Counted from the first letter of the stretch, positions 17,349-24,291 are shown. The stretch is 42,083 nucleotides of DNA from Candidatus Coprenecus stercorigallinarum (GCA_018711305.1 DVIL01000013.1:1-42083), one strand, 5' to 3'. The notes: generated by a model from the letters alone, not told the origin. Program-made: numbers and translations.

Positions 17349-18803
17349 ATGACTATTGACAATCTTGATCCCAAATGCGTGTGGAAGAACTTCTACGCAC
17401 TGACACGGATTCCCCGCCCCTCGAAAAAGGAGTGGAGAGCCGTGGACTTCATGGAAAATTTCGGTAAAAGCCTCGGTCTGGAGACCATCCGCGACGAGGT
17501 CGGAAACATCATCATCCGCAAGCCGGCCACACCCGGCATGGAGAACCGCAAGGGTGTCATCCTGCAGGGCCACCTTGACATGGTACCCCAGAACAACAAC
17601 GATGTCCGGCACGACTGGGAGAACGATCCCGTAGAGACATGGATCGACGGAGAGTGGGTAAAGGCCAAAGGCACCACCCTCGGTGCCGACAACGGACTTG
17701 GCTGTGCAGTCGCAATGGCCGTTCTCGAGTCCAAGGACCTGGCCCATGGTCCTGTAGAAGCCCTCTTCACCATAGATGAAGAGACCGGCATGACCGGAGC
17801 AAAGGCCCTCAAGGGAGGCATCCTCAAAGGTGACATACTTATCAACCTCGACTCTGAGACCGAAGGCGAACTGTACGTAGGATGCGCCGGCGGTCTGGAC
17901 ACCGATGCCGAATTCAGCTACAAGCCCGAATCCGTAAGCAAAGACATGAAGCAGTACAGCATCATCATAAAAGGTCTGCGCGGCGGCCATTCAGGAATGG
18001 AAATAAACGAGGGCCGTGCCAACTCCAACAAGCTGATGGCACGCATCCTCCTTCCCCTGCTCAGGGACTACAAGGGAGAACTCGTATCCATCGAGGGAGG
18101 TAACATGCGCAACGCCATACCCCGTGAGGCTCACGCAGTCATTGCCCTGCCCGAAAAGAAAGCCGGCAAAGCCCTCAAATGCATAGAGGCAGCCACAGCC
18201 GACATCAAACACGAATACGCCCCCATAGATCCCGGTATCGAAATCCTCGTCGAGGAGACCAAAGGCGCGAAGAAGATTATCCCCGCAGATACCGCCCTCA
18301 ACGTTGTGAAAGCAATACTTGCATGCCCCTGCAACGTGGACCGCATGAGCCTCGTGATGCCTGGTCTGGTGGAGACATCCAACAACCTCGCCATTGTAAA
18401 GTCCGAAGGCAAGAAGATAAACGTGAAGACACTCATGAGAGGTTCTACAGACTCCGCCAAATACGCACTCAGAGATGCCATACAGAGCGCACTCGAGCTC
18501 GGTGGAGCAAAGGTACGCTTCTCCGGCGGATACTCGGGATGGCAGCCCAACATGGATTCCGATATCCTCAAGACCATGAAGCAGACCTATTCTGCACTCT
18601 ACGGCAAAGAGCCTGAAGTAAAGGCCATCCACGCCGGACTTGAATGCGGAATCCTCTCCACCAACTATCCTCACTGGGATATGATCTCCTGCGGCCCCAC
18701 CCTGATGTCCCCCCACTCTCCGGACGAGAGGCTTCTCATCCCCACCGTCGGGAAGTTCTGGGATTTCATCAAGGAAGTGCTCAAAAACATTCCGGTAAAG
18801 TAA
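17349..18803 (+). CDS. pepD: Aminoacyl-histidine dipeptidase (M20 family)
   Basis: Cytosolic zinc peptidase that splits Xaa-His and other dipeptides. The 484 aa protein matches the PepD length. GHLDMVPQ (around residue 75) provides the first metal His and Asp; [10 protein letters not shown] (about 112-121) provides the bridging Asp; [12 protein letters not shown] provides the general base Glu and a metal ligand. The lid/dimerisation domain ([15 protein letters not shown]) and the C-terminal HAGLECGIL with its metal ligand Glu are present. A terminator hairpin lies 57 bases after its stop. Confidence 0.95.
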   Translation: MTIDNLDPKCVWKNFYALTRIPRPSKKEWRAVDFMENFGKSLGLETIRDEVGNIIIRKPATPGMENRKGVILQGHLDMVPQNNNDVRHDWENDPVETWIDGEWVKAKGTTLGADNGLGCAVAMAVLESKDLAHGPVEALFTIDEETGMTGAKALKGGILKGDILINLDSETEGELYVGCAGGLDTDAEFSYKPESVSKDMKQYSIIIKGLRGGHSGMEINEGRANSNKLMARILLPLLRDYKGELVSIEGGNMRNAIPREAHAVIALPEKKAGKALKCIEAATADIKHEYAPIDPGIEILVEETKGAKKIIPADTALNVVKAILACPCNVDRMSLVMPGLVETSNNLAIVKSEGKKINVKTLMRGSTDSAKYALRDAIQSALELGGAKVRFSGGYSGWQPNMDSDILKTMKQTYSALYGKEPEVKAIHAGLECGILSTNYPHWDMISCGPTLMSPHSPDERLLIPTVGKFWDFIKEVLKNIPVK

Positions 18804-18828
18804 TTCAGGCAATTCTAACGAGTTAGAT

Positions 18829-18859
18829 TTGCATTTCTCCCGGCTTCTACGTATATTTG
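18829..18859 (+). promoter_or_regulatory. Promoter of the rpsF-rpsR-rplI operon
   Basis: TTG at 18829-18831, a 20-base spacer, then TATATTTG (18852-18859), an exact -7 match. A second TAnnTTTG copy, TAGATTTG at 18824-18831, overlaps the -33 element but lacks its own TTG. Predicted initiation near 18865 falls inside the 5' arm of the adjacent terminator hairpin. Confidence 0.8.
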
Positions 18860-18860
18860 C

Positions 18861-18890
18861 AGCCCTTTCCGGTGTCGGAAAGGGCTTTTT
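18861..18890 (+). terminator. Intrinsic terminator between pepD and rpsF
   Basis: A perfect 11-bp stem (18861-18871 with 18876-18886), a GTGT tetraloop, and five T residues in the 3' arm and tail. It would stop transcripts coming from pepD. Because the rpsF promoter probably initiates within its left arm, rpsF transcripts should not fold the complete hairpin. Confidence 0.85.
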
Positions 18891-18915
18891 AATTACTAAT
18901 CAAATAATAATCAAG

Positions 18916-19284
18916 ATGTTAAAACAGTACGAAACCGTTTTCATTGCAACTCCCGTTTTATCTGAGGAACAGATAAAGGAAGCGGTAGACAAGTACCGCG
19001 ATTTCATCACCTCCGAAGGAGGAGAGATCGTGTACGAGGAGGACTGGGGCCTCAGGAAACTGGCCTACCCCATCCAGAAAAAGACAACAGGGTTCTACCA
19101 CCTGTTTGAGTTCAAAGCCGACTCCCAGTTTGTCGACAAGCTCGAGACACAGTACAGACGCGACGAGAGGATCATCCGTTTCCTTACTTTCGCAATGGAC
19201 AAGCACTCTATCGCCTACGCCGAGCGCAGACGCAACAACAAAAAAGAATCCGCAACAGCAGCTAACACGACAAAGGAGGAATAA
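18916..19284 (+). CDS. rpsF: 30S ribosomal protein S6
   Basis: Small-subunit protein that pairs with S18 in the central domain of 16S rRNA. From the ATG at 18916 it is 122 aa starting [19 protein letters not shown], the expected S6 N-terminus; the frame is open for 29 codons upstream, but that part covers the promoter and terminator and is not coding. [20 protein letters not shown] and [18 protein letters not shown] are typical S6 segments. A charged, Ala/Thr/Glu-rich tail follows. The rpsF-rpsR-rplI order is the usual one. Confidence 0.97.
   Translation: MLKQYETVFIATPVLSEEQIKEAVDKYRDFITSEGGEIVYEEDWGLRKLAYPIQKKTTGFYHLFEFKADSQFVDKLETQYRRDERIIRFLTFAMDKHSIAYAERRRNNKKESATAANTTKEE
19273..19279 (+). 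promoter_or_regulatory. Canonical Shine-Dalgarno of rpsR
   Basis: AAGGAGG lies 8 bases before the rpsR ATG and inside the last codons of rpsF. It is one of only three full anti-SD matches that I noticed before genes in this window. Confidence 0.7.
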
Positions 19285-19287
19285 ATC

Positions 19288-19554
19288 ATGGCTATCAACA
19301 ACGAAATCAGATATCTCAACCCTCCTACAGTAGAGGTTAAGAAAAAGAAATACTGCCGCTTCAAAAAAGCGCACATCAAATACGTGGACTACAAGGACGC
19401 TGAGTTCCTCAAGAGATTCCTCAACGAGCAGGGCAAGATTCTTCCCCGCCGTCTCACCGGTACTTCCCTGAAGTTCCAGCGCAAAGTGGCCCAGGCAGTT
19501 AAACGTGCAAGGCATCTCGCCCTGCTCCCTTACGTAACAGACTTATTGAAATAA
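19288..19554 (+). CDS. rpsR: 30S ribosomal protein S18
   Basis: 88 aa small-subunit protein that forms a heterodimer with S6. The sequence [40 protein letters not shown] matches the S18 core, which binds 16S rRNA through basic residues, and [11 protein letters not shown] is the usual C-terminal motif. It starts 3 bases after the rpsF stop. One Cys is present, so this is neither the four-Cys zinc-binding form nor a fully Cys-free form. The stop overlaps the rplI Shine-Dalgarno. Confidence 0.97.
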   Translation: MAINNEIRYLNPPTVEVKKKKYCRFKKAHIKYVDYKDAEFLKRFLNEQGKILPRRLTGTSLKFQRKVAQAVKRARHLALLPYVTDLLK

Positions 19555-19559
19555 GGAGG
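19553..19559 (+). promoter_or_regulatory. Canonical Shine-Dalgarno of rplI
   Basis: AAGGAGG lies 7 bases before the rplI ATG and overlaps the rpsR stop codon as TAAGGAGG, the same arrangement as at the second exbD gene. Confidence 0.7.
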
Positions 19560-19566
19560 ACAGTGT

Positions 19567-20052
19567 ATGGAAATCATTCTGAAACAGGACGTCGCCAATC
19601 TCGGGCATAAAGACGATATCGTAAAGGTAAGAAACGGCTACGCTGTCAACTACCTCATTCCCCAGGGCATGGCTATTCTCGCCACCGAGTCTGCCAAAAA
19701 GGTACTCGCCGAGAATATCCGCCAGAGAGCTCACAAAGAGGCCAAGATCCGTGAAGAGGCCAGCGCACTCGCTGCCAAGATCAACGGAATCACCGTTAAG
19801 GTTACCGCCAAGATGAGTTCCAAGGGCAAGATTTTCGGTTCCGTGGGCAACATCCAGATCGCCGAAGCCATCGCAGCTCTCGGTGTGGAGGTTGACCGTC
19901 GCAACGTGGCCATAGCCGGTATGGACAACATCAAGGAAGCCGGCATCTATGATGTCACTGTGAAGTTCTACAAGGACATCAAGGCTGAACTCAAGGTAGA
20001 GGTAGCCGGAGACGGCACCGAGACAGCTGAAGAGACTGCAGCGGCTGAATAA
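19567..20052 (+). CDS. rplI: 50S ribosomal protein L9
   Basis: Large-subunit protein with two globular domains joined by a long helix. Of its 161 aa, the N-terminal domain (MEIILKQDVANLGHKDDIVKVRNGYAVNYLIPQGMA) holds the L9 signature, the connecting helix is about residues 40-75, and the C-terminal RNA-binding domain contains SSKGKIFGSVGNIQIAEAI. An acidic Ala/Glu/Thr tail of about 15 residues extends the protein beyond the usual 148-150. It is the last gene of the operon, with a terminator 25 bases after its stop. Confidence 0.97.
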   Translation: MEIILKQDVANLGHKDDIVKVRNGYAVNYLIPQGMAILATESAKKVLAENIRQRAHKEAKIREEASALAAKINGITVKVTAKMSSKGKIFGSVGNIQIAEAIAALGVEVDRRNVAIAGMDNIKEAGIYDVTVKFYKDIKAELKVEVAGDGTETAEETAAAE

Positions 20053-20076
20053 ACCTGCAGTACGGCAGAAATAAGA

Positions 20077-20106
20077 AGGGCGGCCCTGAGAGGACCGCCT
20101 TTTTTT
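20077..20106 (+). terminator. Intrinsic terminator of the rpsF operon
   Basis: GGCGG (20079-20083) pairs with CCGCC (20095-20099), extended inward past one mismatch by CC/GG, with a run of seven T (20100-20106). The T run also supplies a TTG that could serve as -33 element for the next gene, but the matching -7 element there is weak. Confidence 0.85.
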
Positions 20107-20143
20107 GTACCGCAATTCTGCAGAATTTTATTACTTTCGCAAG

Positions 20144-21442
20144 ATGAAATTCCAGAAATTATCCATACTTGCAGCGCTTCTGCTGCTGTCTGCCGCAATA
20201 ACCGGCTGCCGTAAACCGGAAGCCGGATCAGGTTCTCTTGAAGGCCGCGTAACATACTCCACGGGGGAAGGAATCGTAGATGTAGCAGTGATTTACGGAG
20301 ACTCAGCCGTGTACACAGCGACAGGAGGCACTTATGTCTATGACGGCATTCCTGACGGTCTGCAGGGAATCTACTTCAGAAAGGACGGCTACTACAGTAC
20401 CATGCAGCAGGTGTATATCCCAGACGGCGGCACAGCTGTCTGCAACGCAGAGCTGGAACTGATAACTGCCGGCTGGGCTGTAGGCGCAGAAGACAGCGGA
20501 TACGGAACCATCCTGCATACTACCGATGCCGGGACATCATGGGTACGTCAGGGCAACACATCATCAGTCCCGCGCGTACACCTGACCGACGTATGCGTTT
20601 TCAGCGACATGGTCTGCTGGATTGCAGGAGATGCGGATACGGCAAACAGCGCCACAGTAATCCTACACACTGCGGACGGCGGGCTCAGCTGGACAAACCA
20701 GGGAGCCTCCATCAGTGAACTGCCTCCCATATCCATAGCATCTGTCATATCCAAAGACGGGGACACTGTCTGGGCAGCAGCCGCAGACACCTGCGTCATC
20801 CTACGGAGCACCGACTCAGGCAGTTCCTGGGCATCCAGCAATGAATCATCCGGAATGGCATACTATACAGGCATTGCAACCATGGACGGCTACGAAGTCT
20901 GGTGTTGCGGGGTGACTACGGACGGACACGCCGCCATCGAACATACCTCCGACGGCGGCAGAAACTGGGAACTGATAAGCGTCTCTGGAGTCTACTCCGG
21001 CTTCGTCCCCTCCGACATATGCGTCACACCCGGTCCGATACTATATCTGGCGGGAGACAATACCACGGGGCTGATCCGTTCCGACAACGGCGGTGCCAGC
21101 TGGGTACAGATTGCAGGTGCCGGCACGGATATGCGCTGTATTGATGCCCACGATGACACCCATGTCTGGACAGGAGGCGACGGAGGCCATCTTTGGTTTA
21201 CTTCCGATGCCTTTTTCACCGTCAGGGACATACGCCCCGCAGAAGAGATCTTTCCAGGAGGAGCCATCACATCTGTCGCCATGCTGCGGGACGGCAGAAG
21301 AGGAGCCCTTTCCGTCAAATCAGCGACCGGAGCGACCGGGTCCATTCTGTACACTACGGACGGAGGCAGCGTATGGACCGGCAGCTCAATGCCTTTCAAC
21401 TTCAGTATTGACGCCGTCGATTTCGCCGGAGGAAATAACTGA
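20144..21442 (+). CDS. Lipoprotein with YCF48/BNR-like beta-propeller repeats
   Basis: 432 aa from the ATG at 20144, giving a lipoprotein signal ending ITGC; the frame is open upstream from a TTG, but that would destroy the signal. Residues about 30-115 resemble a carboxypeptidase regulatory-like beta sandwich (SLEGRVTYSTGEGIVDVAV). The rest is built from repeats of the form ILHTTDAGTSWVRQG, VILHTADGGLSWTNQG and SILYTTDGGSVWTGS, typical of YCF48/photosystem-assembly-like and BNR propellers. In Bacteroidetes such lipoproteins are probably surface-exposed; function here is unknown. A sigma-54 promoter starts 3 bases after its stop. Confidence 0.85.
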   Translation: MKFQKLSILAALLLLSAAITGCRKPEAGSGSLEGRVTYSTGEGIVDVAVIYGDSAVYTATGGTYVYDGIPDGLQGIYFRKDGYYSTMQQVYIPDGGTAVCNAELELITAGWAVGAEDSGYGTILHTTDAGTSWVRQGNTSSVPRVHLTDVCVFSDMVCWIAGDADTANSATVILHTADGGLSWTNQGASISELPPISIASVISKDGDTVWAAAADTCVILRSTDSGSSWASSNESSGMAYYTGIATMDGYEVWCCGVTTDGHAAIEHTSDGGRNWELISVSGVYSGFVPSDICVTPGPILYLAGDNTTGLIRSDNGGASWVQIAGAGTDMRCIDAHDDTHVWTGGDGGHLWFTSDAFFTVRDIRPAEEIFPGGAITSVAMLRDGRRGALSVKSATGATGSILYTTDGGSVWTGSSMPFNFSIDAVDFAGGNN

Positions 21443-21445
21443 GTT

Positions 21446-21461
21446 TGGCACGGTCTTTGTA
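21446..21461 (+). promoter_or_regulatory. Sigma-54 (RpoN) promoter of small RNA 1
   Basis: TGGCACG-GTCT-TTGTA fits the sigma-54 consensus TGGCACG-N4-TTGCW, with GG at -25/-24 and GT at -13/-12. Predicted start is the G at 21472. It begins 3 bases after the stop of the lipoprotein gene. Enhancer-binding sites, if present, would lie inside that gene. The same element in the same setting recurs at 40976-40991. Confidence 0.75.
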
Positions 21462-21471
21462 CTATCCTTAA

Positions 21472-21553
21472 GCGATAGTTTTTTCATAGGTTAAGTTTTA
21501 GGTTAAGTTAAGCAGTGTACCTCAAGTCGTGAGATTTGAGGTACATTCATTTT
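21472..21553 (+). ncRNA. Predicted sigma-54-dependent small RNA, copy 1
   Basis: About 82 nt from the predicted start to the T-rich tail after a hairpin. The 5' segment (21472-21506) contains GATAGTTTTTTCATAGG followed by two AGGTTAA units, and is nearly identical to copy 2 near 40965 (one substitution, one inserted T). The 3' part is a 12-bp hairpin unrelated in sequence to copy 2. No credible ORF is present on this strand. The conserved segment is complementary to a translation-start-like sequence (CCTATGAAAAAACTATC), suggesting base pairing with mRNA leaders. Transcription itself is inferred from promoter, conservation and the hairpin. Confidence 0.6.
21514..21553 (+). terminator. Terminator-like hairpin of small RNA 1
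   Basis: TGTACCTCAA (21516-21525) pairs perfectly with TTGAGGTACA (21536-21545), extended by G-U and A-U pairs to 12 bp, with a 10-base loop. The tail CATTTTAT is only moderately T-rich, so termination may be leaky. It probably also ends transcription of the upstream lipoprotein gene. Confidence 0.55.
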
Positions 21554-21570
21554 ATATACACAACCGGGAA

Positions 21571-21652
21571 ACCCTCACCCCGATCCACACCCCACCCCAC
21601 ACTCACACCACCTGCCTGGCCCCCTCTCCTTCTCCATCTCCTTCCCCTACCC
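21571..21652. repeat. Low-complexity C-rich tract
   Basis: About 80 bases with strong strand asymmetry: nearly all C, T and A with very few G, in short CCCC, CACC and CTCC units. No exact tandem period is evident. It would give G-runs on the minus strand. The frames open across it are composition artefacts. Confidence 0.6.
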
Positions 21653-21656
21653 GGCC

Positions 21657-21696
21657 GGAGAGTGCACCGTTCTGCACGGTTTCGGGGGCACTCTCC
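21657..21696. repeat. Nested dyad, possible hairpin
   Basis: GGAGAGTGC (21657-21665) pairs perfectly with GCACTCTCC (21688-21696). Directly inside the left arm, ACCG pairs with CGGT over a 7-base loop, so a two-part stem can form. A CGGTTTTT follows shortly on the plus strand. It could be a terminator or part of a structured RNA; no gene lies directly upstream of it. Confidence 0.5.
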
Positions 21697-21760
21697 CCTA
21701 CGGTTTTTCGTGCAACCTTCCTTCCAGGCATCTCAGGCAGCCCTCAGCCCTTAATAATTA

Positions 21761-21939
21761 CCACGATGCTTTTTAGTTATATAGCATCTGGTTATGAATT
21801 AAGAGATTAACGAAAAAGAAAAATTCAAAGTGCGCCGAAAACCGGTTATTTTGATCGTAAAATGCTTTACTTGCAAAACACTCGGAAACACAAAGAAATG
21901 AAAATCAGGCATTTTCAACACAACTAAAAAGCATCGTGG
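21761..21939. repeat. Perfect 18-bp inverted repeats flanking 143 bp
   Basis: CCACGATGCTTTTTAGTT at 21761-21778 and its exact reverse complement at 21922-21939. The enclosed 143 bp is AT-rich and holds no ORF. On the minus strand it contains TTTCTTTG (21891-21898), one mismatch from TAnnTTTG, with a TTG 17 bases upstream. The layout fits a small MITE-like element or an invertible segment. Flanks AATTA and AATTG could be an imperfect target duplication. No recombinase gene lies nearby. Confidence 0.65.
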
Positions 21940-22266
21940 AATTGGGACGAAGAAGAGGTTGTAAAGATGGACCGGCAAAAAGGAACCGGACTTCTTATGT
22001 AATAGTACGGCAGGTGACGAAACAAACACTTCGTAGAATCTGCAACAGCCGAATCATGGTTTGGAGAAGGCAGTCCGGATGCGTCTGATGCCAGTTGAAC
22101 ATTCCGCCCGATATGCAGCCATGGCTCACAACCGTATGCAGTGCATCACCCTGTTATTGTATATTTCTTATTATAAGACTATTATAAAGCACAACCGATC
22201 TTTTCGCCATGATTTTTCAGGTCAGGAAGAACGCCCTTACTTCTCAACCAACTGCATAACAGCAAG

Positions 22267-22503
22267 TTACAAAAACACTATGCGCTTCTGCTTACCGTTG
22301 CTTCGGACGGTCTTCGGTCTTCGCCCTTTGTCCATTATCCACATGCCCAAGCCGATAATAAACCACATCCAAACCCCTACGATGAGAGTTGCGCCAGCCG
22401 CCTGACCAAACGCAATGTCCGAGGCTTTGAATGCCAGAATCAAACTGTCCGTAGCAAATCTTTCGGTGATCACCGAGAAAAGTTTTCCTATCTCGGGCCG
22501 CAA
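22267..22503 (-). pseudogene. Orphan membrane-protein ORF, probably a gene remnant
   Basis: 78 codons open from a TTG, with no ATG or GTG start in a sensible place; the frame stays open for a few more codons upstream before a stop. The product reads like real protein: an amphipathic start (IGKLFSVITERFATDSLILA), then a strong membrane helix (ATLIVGVWMWFIIGLGMWIM) and a basic C-terminal tail with DKGRRPK and KQKR. I recognise no family. It lies in a gene-poor region with other repeats, so I favour a decayed fragment over a functional small protein. Confidence 0.4.
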
Positions 22504-22627
22504 ACCGTCACATGCATCCCCACTGAATCACTACTGACCCGTTCCCTCCCCGACGTTACGGGAGAGGAAAGGTGGTATTTTCATTCGCAATATCCCTTTG
22601 AATGAGTGCTGTCTCATATTATTTCGC

Positions 22628-22635
22628 TATCTTTG
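22628..22635 (+). promoter_or_regulatory. Isolated -7 promoter-like element
   Basis: TATCTTTG matches TAnnTTTG exactly, but the nearest upstream TTG is 27 bases away and no gene follows on this strand. It could drive an unannotated RNA, be a relic, or be chance. Confidence 0.3.
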
Positions 22636-22882
22636 TATTGTTCTGCAGAGTTACTGCCGGACAATAACATTTTGAAAGTGTTTTCGAACTGTCCTTAACC
22701 GAAAATGTGGCAATTTTCTCAAGACGAGGACAACGACAGCACTCATTCTTGTTTAGATCATGGCCATCGGTATCTCCATACCAGGTATTGCATCGTTATT
22801 CGTCTTGGGTTCGCCACAACCTTCGGTTAGATAAACGATCCATAACTGCACACATACCGGAGCAGGAAGATGTACGCGTCCC

Positions 22883-22998
22883 GACATAGGAATATCCGGC
22901 AGGGAGAAAAGACTAGCCGCCCTCGGCTCTAGAGGAAGGGGCCCGCCGCACAGCGGTGGGAGGGCCTGGTCTTTTCGACTGCCGGATATTCCTATGTC
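22883..22998. repeat. Long dyad with 20-bp perfect arms (MITE-like or structured RNA)
   Basis: GACATAGGAATATCCGGCAG (22883-22902) and its exact reverse complement (22979-22998) bracket a second paired layer, GAAAAGAC with GTCTTTTC. Further in are CCCTC/GAGGG and small GC-rich hairpins including CCGC/GCGG and a CTCTAGAG palindrome. The whole 116 bp can fold into one long, nearly continuous hairpin. It starts 17 bases after the nitroreductase stop on the minus strand and lacks a U-run. Candidate roles are mRNA 3' end structure, a REP/MITE-type mobile repeat, or a structured RNA. Confidence 0.75.
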
Positions 22999-23014
22999 CT
23001 ACATTGCATCCGGT

Positions 23015-23602
23015 TTATCCCCGGAGGTCCGATGCCGTGATGACTATCTCGTCGAGGGGGCGCTTGGGGACATGGTGGACCTGGTCGGGAGTACGCCAGT
23101 ATCTGTACTGCCCGTCTTTCATGTCTTCTATCACCACTGTCTCCTTGGGTTTGCCGAGAGCTATCACGTTGAGTATCTTAAGATGCTCCGGAATACCGAG
23201 GATGGCGTGCAGTTCGGGGCGTCTGACTGCGGCTATGATGCATCCTCCGTAACCGAGCTCTACAGCCTGAAGGAGCATGCTCTGTGCCGTAATACCCTCG
23301 TCGCAGAGTGTACTCTGGGCCAATGAGGTATCGAGCAACTGGACGATATATGCAGACGGCCTCTCACCCTCCTCCGGCCCGTCCCAGTCCGTCAGATATC
23401 CTGCCCAGGCGAGGGTGGGGAAAATCCTGGAACCGAGTTCCCTGTCATTGGTTATGAAAAATTTAAGCGCCTGTATATTGCGGCCGGAAGGAGACAGACG
23501 CGCAGCATCTGCGATGATCCTCAGATCTGCATCCGTCACATCCGTCTCCTCATAGAAACGGCGGTAACTGCGGCTACGGTGCAAGGCTTCTCTTACATCC
23601 AT
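23015..23602 (-). CDS. Nitroreductase-family flavoprotein
   Basis: FMN-dependent oxidoreductase family, 195 aa. The N-terminal MDVREALHRSRSYRRF with Arg-rich FMN-phosphate contacts, the ARLSPSGRNIQALKFF segment, and a C-terminal ELGYGGCIIAAVRRPEL followed by IALGKP match the family. Members reduce nitroaromatics, quinones or flavins; the physiological substrate here cannot be told. It is downstream of, and probably co-transcribed with, the cyclophilin lipoprotein (2-base gap). A long hairpin follows its stop. Confidence 0.93.
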   Translation of the reverse strand: MDVREALHRSRSYRRFYEETDVTDADLRIIADAARLSPSGRNIQALKFFITNDRELGSRIFPTLAWAGYLTDWDGPEEGERPSAYIVQLLDTSLAQSTLCDEGITAQSMLLQAVELGYGGCIIAAVRRPELHAILGIPEHLKILNVIALGKPKETVVIEDMKDGQYRYWRTPDQVHHVPKRPLDEIVITASDLRG

Positions 23603-23604
23603 GG

Positions 23605-24279
23605 CTACAGCACCGGAGTTATGGATATGATACGGACATCCTTGAGAGGACGGTCCATGGCATTGGTCCTGATGGATGCTATGCGGTCGATTACGTCAAA
23701 TCCGTCCAAAGTCTCGCCGAAGACGGTATATGCGCCATTGAGATGGCTGCAGCCTTCCTCGCTCTGTACGATGTAGAACTGCGAGCCGGAGGATTCCCTA
23801 CGAGGATTGGCCGTATCGCCCAGACGGGCTGCCGCCACCGCTCCTTTTTTATGGGTATGCGCAGGGATAATCTCGGCGGGAATGGTATAGTCGGGACCGC
23901 CGTTGCCGTACTCATCTTCTTTCGAGGGATCCTTGGTGTTGGGGTCTCCGGTCTGAATCATGAAATTATATATGACACGGTGGAAAAGTACACTGTCGTA
24001 GTAGTGCTGTGATGCCAATTTGATGAAGTTGTCCCGATGAAGGGGAGTGTCCGCATAGAGCAGGACTGTGATTGTACCTTCAGTGGTATGAATCTCGAAA
24101 ATAGGCTCTTCCGGCAGGTCCGCCGGGTTGAATGCAAGAGTGCTGTCCATTTGTTCTGTATTTTTGGTGTCGGTTGTCTTTGCCTCTGACGACTGGTCAG
24201 ATGCATTTTTACTACGGTTGGCGCAGGATGCTGCCGCGAGCGATACAAGGAGTATCAGGATAAAAATTTTTGATTTCAT
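23605..24279 (-). CDS. Cyclophilin-type peptidyl-prolyl isomerase lipoprotein
   Basis: Catalyses proline cis-trans isomerisation in the envelope. The 224 aa protein has a lipoprotein signal with lipobox AASC (Cys19), a Ser/Asn/Thr-rich linker, and a cyclophilin domain from about residue 55. That domain includes VLFHRVIYNFMIQTGDP, with the catalytic Arg in FHRV and the FMIQ.GDP motif, and GSQFYIVQS in place of GSQFFI. The insert KDPSKEDEYGNGGPDYTIPAE and the absence of the canonical Trp fit bacterial exported cyclophilins. It is first in an operon with the nitroreductase; its promoter faces and overlaps that of the patatin gene. Confidence 0.94.
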   Translation of the reverse strand: MKSKIFILILLVSLAAASCANRSKNASDQSSEAKTTDTKNTEQMDSTLAFNPADLPEEPIFEIHTTEGTITVLLYADTPLHRDNFIKLASQHYYDSVLFHRVIYNFMIQTGDPNTKDPSKEDEYGNGGPDYTIPAEIIPAHTHKKGAVAAARLGDTANPRRESSGSQFYIVQSEEGCSHLNGAYTVFGETLDGFDVIDRIASIRTNAMDRPLKDVRIISITPVL

Positions 24280-24291
24280 AACGATGTTTCC

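Larger units (their letters stand above)
21554..22882. other. Gene-poor accessory stretch
   Basis: About 1.3 kb without a convincing intact gene between the lipoprotein/small RNA and the nitroreductase operon. It holds a pyrimidine-rich tract, a 40-base dyad, an 18-bp inverted repeat pair, a membrane-protein ORF without a proper start and one promoter-like element. At 22760-22834 a 24-codon ORF (MAIGISIPGIASLFVLGS...) is preceded in frame by more hydrophobic residues and a stop, which looks like another eroded membrane-protein piece. Elsewhere the frames are short and compositionally unlike neighbouring genes. Confidence 0.7.

Noticed and set aside
21529-21810. Frames across the C-rich tract
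   Set aside because: Pro/Ser/Thr/His-rich translation comes from the low-complexity DNA; no start signal or family.
21761-21939. Calling the inverted repeat an invertible capsule-type promoter
   Set aside because: The enclosed promoter match is weak, no gene is positioned to be switched and no invertase is nearby; kept only as a repeat with alternatives.
22061-22405. 114-codon plus-strand frame in the gene-poor region
   Set aside because: Low resemblance to any protein, Met/His/Arg-rich mixture, and it overlaps the more protein-like minus-strand frame at 22267-22503.
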